Shown one piece after another: positions 49,101-63,740 of a DNA stretch of 64,000 bases (its first letter is position 1; each line of letters starts with the position of its first letter). This stretch comes from Cyanoderma ruficeps (lineage: Eukaryota > Chordata > Aves > Passeriformes > Timaliidae). Below the pieces are notes generated by a model. It had not been told where the DNA came from and did not search any database. It saw nothing but the letters and a program-made list of their open reading frames with translations. The translations under genes were made by a program, and so were the position numbers. Where the stretch lies: contig VZDJ01000041.1 in assembly GCA_008694505.1 (NCBI GenBank), positions 6,353,124-6,417,123 on the forward strand, given 5' to 3'.

Positions 49101-52100
49101 TGTAAGCCGCAGCAGCTGAACAGAGAATCCTGATTTTCGCTTATATTTCAGTTTCCTCCTTTGCTACATTGTTTGCTTGGAAAAAACGTCAAAGGAAAAG
49201 ATCTTATAGCTCACTACCATCCAGTCCATGGAAGCAGCCATTTCAATTCATGTGTGGGCTTTTCTCAATCCAGTATAATGAGATGCTGCTACTGCCTTCT
49301 GCAGTATTTTGGTCTTGTGAAATAGCTACTAGCTACTTTTTGTCATGATGGAAAGAACTCACTTTTTTTAAAATTGAAGAATCCATGTATTCACATAGAT
49401 TCTATCATCACAATGTAATCTGTTGGAGTTAGTCCAGGGTAGTCTGTTCAGATAATACATCTGTAACAGTAAAAGAATAATCTGAATACATATATAGCTT
49501 TGCAGAGCAAAAAAGAGCAAAATTTTTATTTCTTATTTTCATGGTTTATCCTAAGGATCAGTATCATCATGCAGACAGTCACACAGAGTTGAGATATTTA
49601 GGTTTCTTGCTCTCTAGTCATCTTAGTACCTCAAACCCCAAGACATGTTGAATATCCTCAGTATTTTTCTTTCACTGGAACTGGAATTTAACCTAAGATC
49701 ACAATTATAAACAAATTTTCAAAAGGAGAGTGGGGTCTCATCTTTTTTTTCCCTGATATTTGGAAGTCCTAGTTACACTCAAGACACAATATCATAAGGC
49801 AAGAAAGTTTTATTTTCCAGAAATACAAGAGAGGAAGTTTTGTTTTGCTTCAATTTGTGCCATGCTCCATCATGCCATGTCACAGCTGAGGCAATGCCTC
49901 AGCTCCACTTCTTCCTTTTCCACTTCCTTCAAATCAGCCTATGATCTCTCTTAACCCTTTCTTAAGCCTCTTGTAAAACCTTTATCAGATTAAACTGGAC
50001 TCTCTGGAACATGAAGTAAAAAAATTTTTCCATTCCTTTTCTTCTATCCTGTATGCACATGCACAGTACTTTCTACCAGGCATAGATTTGGCATCTACCA
50101 CTTTGACAAAAGGAAATGTTTCATTTTTTAAAAGATATGTCTGGTATATAATTTTGTGTCTTAAAAGTGAGATAAACTAGAGGAAGATGAACTTTAAAAA
50201 TAAGTAGATCTCTAAAACCTCCCAGTAAAATACTCTGCATTTTTACTGCATTTGTTTTTCAGATACAACACTTTCCTGAATCAACTTCAGCAACTGTAGA
50301 TGGACAGTATCTAAAGTAAAGTTGAATGCAGTTCTATACTTTTGAATATATTTTAATGCTGAAATTTGAAATTGAAGAATTAGCTCATTATCAACTTTGT
50401 TTATTTTTAGACTCTTCTATGGATCCCCCCACCATATGAACTCTGACCACCTCTCAGAAGTCATATATAGACTTGAGGTTATGAAATAGTTACAGAGTTT
50501 ATCAACTGTTAAAACAGTTTTGTGGATGAGTTAAGATCTAAAGTTGTATTTTTGTCACTTCCTTCTGTAACATATTTCTGGTAACAGATCAGAGTGCTGT
50601 TCCAGCATGGCCACAGAAGAATCATTACAAATTATGTATGTCAGAAACGGACTCCAGTGTTCAGTAGTGCTGAATGTCTGCAGCCTCCATTAGCTTCAGC
50701 TGACAGTGAGGATGATATCTGCCTGAACATCAGGTTTTACGACTAGACCTCCTCTGAGCCTCTGAACCCATGCAGATAACCGCAAGTTGGACAATCAGTG
50801 AACATCCATTTCATACAAAGTCTGTGAGTCTCACCCTACTGTAACTCTGTGTCTATGTCCCTGTAAAGGGGGTCTGGGGTGACCAGCCTGGCATCTTCAC
50901 TGGAGTGGTCTAAAGTTAGATGAGATTAATTTCATTTTCTGTCCAAATTTAGCACTGAACAAGGAGAATCTATAGCACATTTTCAGAGCTGCAGGTTGCA
51001 GAGAGATAGTGGAAGAGTTAGAACATGACTTTGCTGGTTTTTTGTCCAATGAGAGGTAACATATCATCCACAACTCCACCTCATTTATAATATGAAATCT
51101 TCAATTTGTATTCATCTCTGGTCCAGGATTGCTAACTCCTGTCACCCTTTCATAAGCACATCGTATCTGCATTGTCCTATGAGGCAAATAGCAAGTCTTT
51201 TCAAGGTCAAACTGATGAAAACCACAGCCCTCAGTTATAAGAAAAAAAAAATAGGCTGAATATAGCAAATAGGATTTATTTGGATATCAACTATCACCCC
51301 AAAATAGCAGGAGGCATGGTTGCTGAGAGAAAGAGATACAAATATAGTTTAGAAACCTTATATAGTTTTATAAATAACTAGATAAGCTTATATATAGACA
51401 GATATTAAAGAGGTTTGTCACTCTAAGGACCTATCTCTGCTTCTCTCCATGTAGAGAGGAACATTTGTGAGACAGCACACTAGTAAGGGGTAGTCATAAA
51501 TTTTTTTGTGTCTTGTATCTGAAGCATTTTTATTGCTCATTAGAGTCCTGGGTATTAGTGATTTAAGTGGCTTTTCCAAATGGGACACACTAGCTCTCCG
51601 AATTTCCTCTGTCACATGGTGGTCAGGGAGCACTTCCTATACAGTGCTTGTAGTCTCTCTGAGCATTGTCTCTATTTAGCAGGGCTGCACAGCCTGATAG
51701 GTATTCCTATTCTGTAAATACATCTGAAATTTTGTGGTTTCCAAAAATAAAATTTATTTTATCTTTCTAGGTCAATATTTTAAATGTAGGCTTCAGCTAC
51801 AGAAGCTACACCAGGGACAACAACTTGGGTATAACAACAAGCTTGTAATTGCATGGTTGACACCAATAGCTGTATTTATATGAGGGAGTAGTGTGCACCA
51901 AAGGGAGCAAATTGAAAGACTACTTAGAAAAACGTTTAAGTAAAATATCTTTTTGTGTATTATGTGCTATCCCACTTTTTCTGAATTTAAGTTAAACTTA
52001 CATAGTTTTATACAGTGTAACAACATAACATGACAACCTTCAAGGTTAGGCCTCAGAGAAATTTGCCTTAATACAACTTTTTAAAACTCCAATTTTTAAA

Positions 52101-55100
52101 ACACACTCTATTTTTCTAGAAAAGCATTCAAACTGTCAAACAACATTGCTAATGCCTGTGCTTTTTCTCCATGAAGTTCCCTTATGATAACCATAACTAC
52201 CAACATTGAATCTTTCAAACTGTATTTGCAAACACAGACACCAGTCATTCACTTTCATTCCTTTCACGCCCTGTTTATCAGACAAAGTTCTTGTGATTTT
52301 TGTTTACTCACTATTCTTGAGTAATGGTTTCTATTTGTACCGAATTAAGTATAAACACACACCACCATATTTATAAGCGAATAAAAATATTTTGGCCGCC
52401 TAAGATAAACTCATAAAAGTGTGTAACCTCACTAAAGTGAGCCAAAAATTACACCCTTCAGTTACCTTATTTGGGACATTTTTTAGAAAACAACAGAAAC
52501 AATAGGATACAAGGTGGAGGACTGACTAAACAATGTAAATAAAGACTCTGAAATGCGATGAACTTTTTATTTCAGGGTGAAAAAGTACAAGGATGCCAAA
52601 TAAAATATTCACTGAAAAGCAAAGAATAAATAATATGATTTTTAAAAGCATTTCAGAAAAAAAGAGTACTAAATAAGCAGATAATCAAATGTGAATATTA
52701 ACACTTCTCTACATATTGAATGTGCATAATGTACTTTCTATTAGGAAGAATATCACCAAACACCCTTCAAGAAATTTTTCATTTGACTGAAGGGTGAGAC
52801 CATGAAGAATTGTACTACTCTTCAAAATAATAAACAAAATATGGGAAGAGAGGAAGTGAATGACTCGTTTCCATGTTTGTAAATGCATCTGCTTACAGCA
52901 TAAACAACAAAAATAGTTGCTAACTTGACTTAGTGAAAACTGAGGGTCTATTTTGAGGAATAAATATTTAGCCACTATTGATGCTTCTAGCAAAAAAATG
53001 TTTTCCTTTTTCGGTTTGGCTCAGAGCAGATCTAACTACCTTTGAGCTCACTTGTTCAGCTGATATCTTAAAGTAAGTGAAACCGCCACCAGCCTAAGTC
53101 CCTAAAAATTTTGTTGAATAGGGCTCTAAATGATTCTAGAAAGCAAATCACAGATTAAAGCAAAATGCGTAAATGTCAGCCTTCCTGGTTTTGCCTAGCT
53201 GTGAGAACAAAGATGAGGAGAATATTTTGTCATTTTAAATTAGTCGGGATAGCACTGTGCATTTGTGCAAATCATGGGAAGCAGACATTAGCAACTGGAA
53301 CAACACTTGTAACAGGTGAATTACACTTCTTCAGATGAATTTTTCCAGCCCTAAATTAAGTGGGAGTGGAGTATAGGTAGAGTGTTTTTTCCCAAACCCC
53401 ACAGGCAACATCAGAAGTCCTGGCATCCTAGGTAGTGTATCCATTGTAAATGCAATATTCTTAAACTGTGACTTCAGTCCTTTTCTAGGCCCCTTAGAGA
53501 AATTGGACAATATTTAAAGGTTGATATCACAAATTTCATTTCCTATTCTCATAAAATATTTAATTATAAAGTGCTTTCCATTAAACTTAGGAAAGGAAAA
53601 AAGGGAAAAGTCACTGTCCTGGCCCTATGACAGCCACAGCTGTGAATCTTTCCCTTTGCATTTATTTAGGAAATAGAAAAATCAGGAGAGAATATCCTGA
53701 CATTTTTAAATCTTAAAATATACTTTCATTTCACTTCCAAAGAGATATGAAATAGTTCCATGTGCAGCATATGTACTTTAAAAGTTAGGCCACAGTTTGA
53801 AAGTCAAAGGAATATTATCATGTGGGAAGCCTTACAGAGAGTTTGTCTAGCAAACCTCCACATCCAAAATGGGTACTCATCCCATTTTTACTCCTAGAAA
53901 AAGGACAAATTATAAAAATAACACATTAAAACACGATACCATCCACAGTGTATGTTAAGAGGAAGTTCAAGAGATATGTTAATTAGGTGGAGGATGATCT
54001 CTTTTAATAATTAATATATTATTCTCTCTACAGTTTATTTACATAGCATAGGATCATATTAAATATTTTATAAAAACCAGTACATTTTTAGAGGATGACA
54101 TAACTCCTTTCATTATACATCAGTGAAAAAAATATTCAAATTTCTGTTGTGAATAACCACGGAAAAAGTTCAAGCTCGTGGTTGATCTAAGAGCATTGCT
54201 TTCATTATGATTACTTACTGGGTTTTTTGAGTAATCTGTTTTTCAAAAGGCCTGGAGAAGCATTCTACATTTCATGTCTTGGAAACTATCTTTCTGAATA
54301 GATTGACTCAAAAATTTCCTAGGTCTCTAATACAGTCCAATGTTTCTTTTCCTGTGCAATGATTACTGTTTTCTCTTTACTGCGTGAGGTGAACACTGAA
54401 GTAGTTCTAGGTCACTCTATGAAGGGTATGATCTCAGTTTTGTAAAGTTTACTCTTTTTTCTTGTAGGACAAGGACCTAAGCTTTGGAAGCATAGCAGCA
54501 TGTGTGAGGGGAACCTGCCACTTCCTGCCCATAGTGATAACAGGAATAAAAGGGAATTACTTTTGTTAATTGATGTGGTTTGTGAAGATATATCCCACAT
54601 TTAGCTGTTCTCCAGGAATATAAGGCACAACCTTTTGGGATGTTTCACTCTTTTATTTTACTCATTACAATGCTGTTGCATTGCATGGAACAGGAACTAC
54701 CCTGAGTTGAAACTGTATCACCAGATGCAGGTACAGGTGACAGAGGAAATGTTAGGCTCAATGAGATATTAAAAGACAAAAAGCAAAGTAAATAACTGAG
54801 AGTTTAGTGGCATTGAGCCCCATACTGCAGCTATCCCAATGACCTCAGGCTCTATAGCTTAAAATTAACTTTCCTGTATTTGAAACATATACACATTGCA
54901 GTATAAGAGTATAGGTGAGTGCTTTTTAGAATTACACTCTGGACCAATGAAAAGTAAATTCATTCTTTTAAAATGAAATACCATATGTTCACAGACAAGA
55001 TAATGTAGGTCACTTCAAAGTTTTTATCCCTTGTCAAGGCGAAAATGGGAAATTGTAATGGATTTTCATTCAGATCAGAGCTGATTTTATAACCTATCCC

Positions 55101-56591
55101 ATTAAACGGCATTACATTCACATGACCTGACTTTACATAACAGAGTTATCATAACACAACTGACTGAACACAGAACCTGCATTTTGCAGTAGCAGATGAT
55201 ATTTATCATCATTATAACCTGTTCTATGCAGATTTTTTTCCTGCTTCAGTGAAATTAAATATATTCTTCTTTCCTTTTAAATCACATTAAAATAACCTGA
55301 TTGCTTATTAGTATAGGTATACACCAAAATGACCCTTTAATTCAAATCATGCCGAGACTCTCACCTAAAGAACGCTGTTACAGTCCTTCTACTTTCAGCT
55401 GGGTTTTTTAGTAAATAATGTCCTTGAATTCATCTGTCAGTACCACCTAATAACTGCCTAATGAGTTAGCCAATTACAAGATAGGACAAATGCAGAGGTC
55501 TCAGAGATATCATGTTCCTGCATATTTTGTTAAGACTGGTCACTAGAAAGGAGGGAGGGACCCAAATCAGCCAGTGAGACTTGCCCTGCTAAAGCCTCTG
55601 TCAGCTCTCCATCACTGGATAAGTCAGCCTGTTCATGGTGGTTCTTAATCTCCCATTGCTGGTTGTGCTCCAGCCTAATATGATTCATGACAAGCCTGAC
55701 TTCCTCCATCCCGCTGCTCTAACTGAATCTTCTAACACGTTCTTTCATATTAAGGTTTTTTCAATTTTTTTTTCAAAGATTCTTTTTAGATTTTGAATTG
55801 TTCAGAGCTCCCCAGACTCTGCTCCAACTGATGGGAGTGGCAGAATATCTTTTGATGCCCATGGGAGCTGCACTGGACCAGCCTTATATCTTTTCCACAT
55901 GCTTACAGTTTTTTAGGTTTCTCTGGCCAAGAATGGCGCATTACTCTGCACATCTTAATTCTGTTAGTATAGAAAGGAATTATATGTGACTATTTAAAAC
56001 TAAGAACAAAATGGATTTTCCCTACGTCAGTTTTTTGAGGCAATGCCAAGGCTAATATTCATTCTGAATGACTAAACAGCTATGTGCAGGATCCATACAG
56101 TGAGTTGGACAGTACAAGATGTTAATTTCTTATCACTGAAGCACAACATTATTAATATGTGCTGAACATGATAGCTGACAGAGAACACTGGCCACAGCCA
56201 GGGAGCATGAATGTCCTTTCAGAGACAAAATGTTTTAGCAAATACCCTTACTAAGCATGGAAGAATACTGAAGTGGAATACAGTCTGTGTTGTGCTGTGA
56301 AGTCAGTGGGGAAGGGACATTTTTGCAAAGACTTGATCTACTGTTTTCCTCACGTTATATGCCTAAACACATAGCAGTTGGAAGGTTTGCTTAATTTGTA
56401 TGTTAATATCAATTGCCAATAGCCTCTTGAATCAAGTAAAGTGCTTTTGTTTCTCATAGCTGGTTTTGGATTAACATCCACTGACTTGGAAATGTCCACC
56501 TAAAGTCTTGGAAAGAACAAGTCGGACCAAGGGATTGCGTTCATGTGCTACTTCTCCCTATTGTTTAAAAAGCCCTACCAGACAACACATC
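49101..56591. other. AT-rich unique DNA, no gene seen
   Basis: No recognisable gene or transposable element over 7.5 kb. A possible splice acceptor (TTTGTTTTTCAG, ending 50262) is noted for the candidate transcript. Open frames up to 94 codons have no recognisable domain. A moderately GC-richer patch lies around 55550-55700 without known identity. Confidence 0.55.
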
Positions 56592-56715
56592 TAAAAACAA
56601 AACAAAATAACACAACAAACAATTAAACAAACAAAACCACAAATAAAAACCAAACCAAACAAACAAAAAGAACCAAAACAAAAAGCAAGCTAAGAAAGAA
56701 CAAAAAAACCCCACC
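56592..56715. repeat. AAAC-rich low-complexity tract
   Basis: About 124 bases composed almost only of A and C, with AAAC/AACA units. Similar in kind to the tract at 28301-28444 and A-rich on the same strand. Confidence 0.9.
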
Positions 56716-59700
56716 AACAGAAGGACATAGTAAAAGCCAGTCAGGTCATTTGATACTGCATGCTATCATTTCTTTCTTTTCTAGACAGGCATAAATTATC
56801 TTGTGAATTTGGAGTTTAGACAGCCCAAGTTGTCTAACAAAAGTACAGTTACTCATGAATAATTTGGATTTCAATGTGTATGTGAAGAAAATGGCTCAAC
56901 ACAAAGCTTTTTGTATTAAAGCCATCTGTGACTCAGTATCATCATGTATGATATGGTGTCATTGTGTGAAAGCAGTAGTGCATGAACAGCCATGGAAATG
57001 ACATATGAAAAGATCTTAATGCCATATACAGTTCCTGGAAATGGTAATGATGTGGGGTTTGAGGAATAGTGATGTACTTACAAATCCTGCTGGTTTTAAA
57101 ATAGCTGTCTTTTTCATACTCAATATAGTTGTATGTGAAATTTTGATGCATGGAAATGATGTTATTAGCACGAGTTTTTTACTTGGGTATGTGAGTCATG
57201 CAGCTTTCCCAAAAGAGAGCAATGAAATGCTGATAACACACTAGTGTATATTCTGTATGTGTGATATGTATTCCAGAAAAACCTTTCTTTGAGTTACTGT
57301 AGAGTGCCCTTAATAATTACATTGTATAATTTTTTCTTACCTGTGTCTGCCCATCAGTTTTGTTTAAATGAATATTGGAGTCCATGATAATCACATATAA
57401 AACTCATTGATTTCTAAAGCTCCACATTTTATCCTGAAAACTCCCAAGCATTGCAAAGTGGATATATACACACTTTTGGAACCTAAAATAGATTTTATGC
57501 ACAAAAAGAATGATTTACATATAAATAAATATTGTCTTTTTCTCCCATAGGCTTTTACATATGAATTTTAAGAACTTTGCAAGTCTGAATAAATATATTC
57601 ATGAAAGTTTGACTGCAGATTATATAAAGATTCCTCCATTTTGACATAAATCAAATTAATCCTCTTTGAATCTTCACTGAAATGATGATGCTAGGCTAAA
57701 TAAATCTCTTTGAATTCTCATTAACTGTTAGTACAGCTGATTCTTTGACTGGTTCATTAGCATGCTTGGTGGCATATGCTCAAAAAGAAGAAGAAAAAAG
57801 AACTCTACAATTTAATGCAAAATAGAACAAAGCTGTAGATTTCAGTCTTTGTCTTGTACATACTGTAAGGTACATGGAGCAATGATCTAACTTAAGCATT
57901 GCATGAGAGTCTTCTGAATTGCCATTCAAATCTTTCCTTAACTTTGACAAAGTATAAATTAAATATGCAGCTGCACATAGATTTTCATCTGTCAAACTCA
58001 GATAAGACTATGGAGAAAAAAGTGCTTATATATCCACAGTATAACGCTGACAAATAGATATCAGCAGCTAAGTTTGCAATAGAAGAGCATAATTCAGCTT
58101 CAATGACTCTTAGAAACAAAAGGAAAAGTCATGTCTTTATCCCATGAACATCTAACTGAGATAATTTTACATTGCAACTTTCAAGACTGAGAAATTCTCA
58201 TCCAACTCCCTGCCAGTCATACAGATATGCTCTAACTACTGTCTACTAAAGAAAACACATAAAATGCATAAAATGCTACTATATGTAATTATCAATTATC
58301 CACTGAGAAACAATATAATTTAGATGAATTGTCACGGTATTTAGCAGAACTCAGAAGAAAGAAATGCACAAGATCACAACAAAAATGGAGCAATAAGCAG
58401 CCATTTTCCACATTACATGTCAGCAGCAGAAACAGAATTGCACAAAGGTTTCCCCATTCTGTTTCCATGATCTAATATTGCACCACAGAATGAGTTCAGT
58501 TCCTTGGCTTGTGGCAAAAGTGGGTGGGATTTCCAAGAGATCTCTATTTACGTAGAGTCCTTGCACAGCTGGACCGAGCATCTGTGATTGAATGTGATGG
58601 GGTGCACCACACCAGGCATAGCCACAGGCATCAAACTGCCTGAACAGTCTTTTAGGAGAACAGGATACTGCATTATTTAATCTATCATTAATAAGTTCCA
58701 CTTTAAGCATAATGCCTCCTGTCATGTTTCTTGACTTTCATGAGCTAATCCAAGTTGCTTCTTCTTATTATATAACTGTACTTCAATGCAATCCTAAAGA
58801 CTGCTTCAGGATGTCTCTTACAGCTTCCCATTATTTATGTATTGTCACAGAAAACCACTTCAAAGGCATCTCTAGATGTAAGGAAGACCCAAGATTTATT
58901 GGGTCCTCCCAGATCAAATAGAGGAAAATTATTTGGGGTTTAGATTAATTTTAGATTAAGAGGAAAACATTGTTGGGATTTCTTCATTGTAAAGGCAAAA
59001 CTCTAAAATCCACATGGCAAATAACCTTGTGTTATTCCTATAAATAGTATCTTGGAGAATAGCTATGGCTTCATGTTATTTACATTTTGTGATAACCAAA
59101 AATCTCTTTGTTCTCCCTGTTCCCAGAGGAATGCCCAGAGTGATCTCTGTCAGAGATGGATTTCCTTTTCCTTGTGGGTACCCCCATTCTTGCCTGGCTC
59201 CCTCTGTCCATTCAGATCAGTGCTCATTCTTCAAATACTTTTCATGCAAGATGCAATGCTAACTGAGATGAAAAGCCCAGATAGTGGAATAAAGGCTTTA
59301 TTTCACAGACTTTTCCAGTCTGAATACACTCTGAAAGTTATGCATTGAGAAGTTGACTTTCTTTTCCTCTTTCCTTCTTATCCTTACCTCAGGGAGAAGT
59401 GAAGAACAGCAGCCACGTTGAAGAGAAGTGAGAGCAGTGCACCAAGCCCTGTGGAAACAGAAAGGAAGCAGTAGATCATCTCAACGAGAGCAGTATGTCT
59501 TGGCGTTGTTCCTTGACACCACCCCCACCATCCCAGCCTCCTCTGCCCCTCCCACACTCACACATCTAAAAAGCAGATGGAAAATATTCTGCCAGAAGAC
59601 ATTGAAATACAGTGTTAGAAAGTTATTCTCTTAAGGCTGGAGAAAGTGATGGAGAACTCTGGCAGGCAAATTAAATTATTCATAGTCAGTGGCATTTTGG

Positions 59701-62700
59701 AAGGAAAGCGGGAAGGGAATAGGAGACTGAAAGAAGTTACAGGGATTGTACAAGAACCATCTGGGATATTGGAAAGATGCACTTCATCTTGCTGCACTTC
59801 AGAGAGAGATCAGTGAGGCTAATTCTAAGTTCAGGAGACATTACCAGACTTCCCAGTTTGCTTGTAGAGCTGAGCATGGTCCTGTGTGGCCACGATATCA
59901 TGGATATGACCAAGTCCATGCTACCAAATCTCTCCCTCAAACTTTACTCTAATGGCACTGAGCAATGACACTCAAATGCTGAAGTTACTGTAATTTCCTC
60001 GTCTACTGTGTTGCTACATATACAAGTCTCATTTGGATTTTAAAGGAGAAGAAATGATGATCAGAGATCATTCTTAATGTTTCAATGATTAAACTTTTCT
60101 TTAAATTTTATTTCCCAATTACACATTCTCTTATGTCTCTTTCTGAAAGACTATAGGACATGTTCTCACAAGAACTGAGATTCTCTACATTCAAATAAAA
60201 AAAGGTGCTTTTTTTGATATGCCTCACTAAGAAAATATGTACCGTGTACCACGGAGTAACAATAATTAGAAAGTAACCCAGTTCAACCTCCTAACTCTTG
60301 CAAGGTAATAGAAGAAAGGAGAGGAAAAAAAAACCACGTATGAGAGAGTGCAGACACTGCAATCAGTGTCTTTATGAATATGTTAAGATGCTGTTGTGAT
60401 GAACCCAGCTCAACTTGGAAAAGATATTTTTCCTTTCTGTTACTTCTTCTGAGTTTAGGCATATGATGTTGACAGATATCTAATTCATCTTCCATTAATA
60501 GGTCTATCCCACCATGTCTTTGTACCAAAGATAATAGAAACCAGATGGAATTGCCCACTTGAATATATGGATGTGCATAGTACATGCATGTATACACTCA
60601 GACACATGAATTTTACCCCACAAACTATAACTTATCAACTTCCAGAACTTCATTAAGATAATCTTGTATTGAGATTTGAATGCATACATCAAACTCTTCA
60701 GAAATGTTTGCAAGCACTTTGTCTGTTCTCTAAAACAATACACTACAGTCTGCTACAGGTTCTCCACTTGTCCAAGCCATGGAAATGAAGAAGCTGACAT
60801 ACATTACAGAAATATTCCAAGCATTGTAATTTTCCTATCCTCACAGTCTTATATTGCTGGAAGCTAGCTTTTTTGTTGGAATTTTCAAATAAAACAGCAC
60901 CTGCCACAGCAATCTAATGATCTGAAGGAATTCTTACACAATCAATCCTTTTGACTTTTATTGTAGCAATCAGTGAAGTGTTTCAGTATCCTGTGGGATA
61001 TTAGTGTAATGATGTTTTCAGCATGCAGGTTATTTAGACCAGAGATCATGGTTTTGGTTATAAATCACATAATCAAGTTGGGATACAACTGGAAAATTAT
61101 AATGAGAAAAACAATAACTAACATGAAGCACCAGAAAGAATCAGCAGGGAAAAGATAAATGGTTGTCAGTAGGAATATTAGGCATGTGTGTCCATGTGTA
61201 GATAAACACCAAGCAGATTGCTTGTTTAAACAGTCTTTTTTTTTTTTAGTTTTTGTCTGAGGGCGACTGAATTTCTCTCAAGACGGATTGTAATGAATGC
61301 ATTTGGCATAGCTGTGTTTGCTACTTGGGTTAGTTCTTCCACAGAAAAACCATTCCAATTATCATTCCAAAATGGTGTTCCATTAAAACAAATATGGGTA
61401 GTATTTTCATTGTGAATTCGAACAAATATTTGCAAAAAGAAATTTGAGCAGAATGTCTTAATAAAACAAAACAACAAAAAAACCTCTTCATTATTTCATG
61501 AGAATAATGATTTCTTAATATAAAAATTCCCTTTTCTTAATCCCATAACTGTAGCTTCTTGAAGTGGAAAAAAAAAAATTAACACTCAAAAACCACAAAA
61601 GACTACAAGGATTTCAAGAAAGAGTAAGTTTGTGAAGTGAATGCATCTAGAAAGTAATATTGGGACCTAAACTTCCCAATAATCTTTTTGGATGAGTACC
61701 TGGGGAATCAAAATTAGCCATTGTTTAATTTACTACGAAAATATGAAATGCATGCCTGTCCATTCTACTAAAACAGCTTTATCACTCACAGATATACAAA
61801 GACATCTGTAGCGTGCAAACCCCTTTTACAGATGGAATTAAAGTTAATAATGTTTGACTAGCAGAATATATTTATAAACCCTATTAATTCTTAATCTGTG
61901 TGCACATCTAGTGTCCTTAACCGGCATTCTATGCTCAGGACCTGCAAAGCAGTGTGCCCATGGTATCTTTGTGCCAGGGCCATTCACCTGCCATTCATTT
62001 GGACAACATTGCAGAATCCATCTTTCAACAAGCTGATTTTATTTTCTTGTCCCCAAAATGTAATTTTCAGCTAAATAACACAAGCTGATTGCTATGTTTG
62101 CAGTAGCATTATCTTGATGGGGTAAATAAAATTCTGGGGTAGACTGCCCAGTTGGAATTCTTCCATGGAAGTTAAAAATGTCATTTAAAAGGGCAAAGTT
62201 GGGTTTTTCCTTTCTGTTTGCCAAATCCAGCTCTTTGCCAAATTTTCTCCAGGTAGAATAAAAAGAGCATAGATATTCTGCCAATTTGTGACAGGGAGAA
62301 AGGCCTCTGAGGATGAACCCTGGTCAAGACAAATCAAGACCTTGGTGAGGGTTGAAGGAAAGAGTTTTCTTGGGAAAGAAAGGAAGACAGGATGAGAAAA
62401 AAAGACAAGATGTTCACAGCAGGTGTTTGTATTAGATGCTGACAAAGTGTCTCTGTGTGAACACCTCCCTCCAAGTGGTCTCACATGCACAAAGCGTGGG
62501 AACAGTATCAGAGGGCAGAGCAGTTTTGTGTCCTGCGTGCAGTATAGCCATCAGAGCAGCACTTTGCTTGACTGTATTGCCAAGAGAACAACCCCAGAGC
62601 CAACTTAACAACCTTCATTTTGATGACAGCAGGTGTGCTAGAAGAGAAAAAAAGTGATTGCTTTCGGCTCATCTGGATGCCACTGTGCCTTGTAGGAGTG

Positions 62701-63344
62701 GAGGGTGAGAGAAGAGATTTTCCAGGTCTTTATAAGGATGATTGATTCCTCTCTCATCCAAACATTCTTTCATCCCTCTGCTGAAAGAGCTGGGAGGTGA
62801 GAAAGAGTTGAGGGCAGGGTGTGATTCTGGACGCAGAAGCATGTTGCTGCTGCCTCTTTTGGTAAAGATTTTGCTTGGACGTTTAGATTATATTGGCACT
62901 TAGTTCCTGCAATAGGATTTGGGCTTTTCCAGATTAGACACACAGGGTGAAGCTTGTAGGGATTTTTGTCATTAAAATGTGTGGGGCTCAGCAACTTCCT
63001 GTTGTGGGAATATAAATCTTCTGTTTCTAGAGTCAGAGGAAAGTAATAATATGGAGAAAATGCTGAAGAAGGCAAGGACCCTAAATCCCAGAACATGGTT
63101 GCAAGAATGGATTTCAAATGATCACTGTAATTAGTTCTGAGAATCATATGACATAAACCTCAGCTTTCCCAGGTTAATGCATATATATGTATAGAGAGAG
63201 AGGCTGAAGTAGTTTATTTGCTAAAAATATAGACAAACCTTTAAATACTTCCTCCTAAATATAATGAAAAAAAAAAAAAACACCAAACCACTGAGTTTGG
63301 TTAGGCATTCTGGCCTAAGTCCAGATGTGCTTAAGATTCTCTAT
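56716..63344. other. AT-rich unique DNA, no gene seen
   Basis: No recognised gene. The minus-strand frame at 58420-58725 (101 codons) lies in a moderately GC-rich patch and is discussed among the findings. The minus frame at 62770-63147 (125 codons) has no recognisable domain and its length is expected by chance. A T-run lies at about 61236-61247. An A14-type run lies near 63266-63280. Confidence 0.55.
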
Positions 63345-63740
63345 GGATAAAAAAAAATCACAAACTAATCAAGGCTGGAGAGGACATCTGGACAGCTGGT
63401 TCAAGATCTCACTCGAAGCAGGGTCAGTTCTGAGATCACAACAGGTTGCTGAGATCTTCATTCAGCTGGATCTTGAAACCTTCAGTGTGAGGAGTTTCTC
63501 TCAGACAGTGTCCACCTGGAGAAACATCTTCTCCTTGTATCCAGGCTGAAACTCTTCTGTTTCAATTTATGCCTCTTCCCCTGCCTTGCAAGCCTGTAAA
63601 GGGCCCAGCTCCACCTTCTTGATGACCTGCTTATAGATATACAGGGGAGACACTCTTCCCCAGGTTAATAAAGCCCAAATCTTTCAGTCTCCCCTCTGTA
63701 TTTCTTTCCAGTAAGCAAGTATTTCTGAGACTTCTGTGCC
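63345..63740 (-). mobile_element. CR1 LINE 3' fragment, about 400 bp
   Basis: The minus-strand CR1 order is clear: AAGGCTGGAGAGGACATCTG, GAAGCAGGGTCAG, AACAGGTTGCTGAGATC, GATCTTGAAACCTTCAGTG, AGTGTCCACCTGGAGAAACA, TTTCAATTTATGCCTCTTCC, CAGCTCCACCTTCTTGATGA, then TATAGATATACAGGGGAGAC and AGCCCAAATCTTTCAGTCTC. It covers the 3' UTR and the last part of ORF2. The terminal octamer repeats at the left are worn (only ATCACAAACTAATC remains). The right edge near 63740 is approximate. Confidence 0.85.

Noticed and set aside
58185..58230. CR1-like words CATCCAACTCCCTGCCAG
   Set aside because: A single short similarity without the flanking CR1 blocks; chance is likely.
62770..63147. 125-codon minus-strand open frame
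   Set aside because: No recognisable domain or splice context. A rough estimate from stop-codon frequency in AT-rich DNA makes one frame of this length plausible by chance in 64 kb of both strands.
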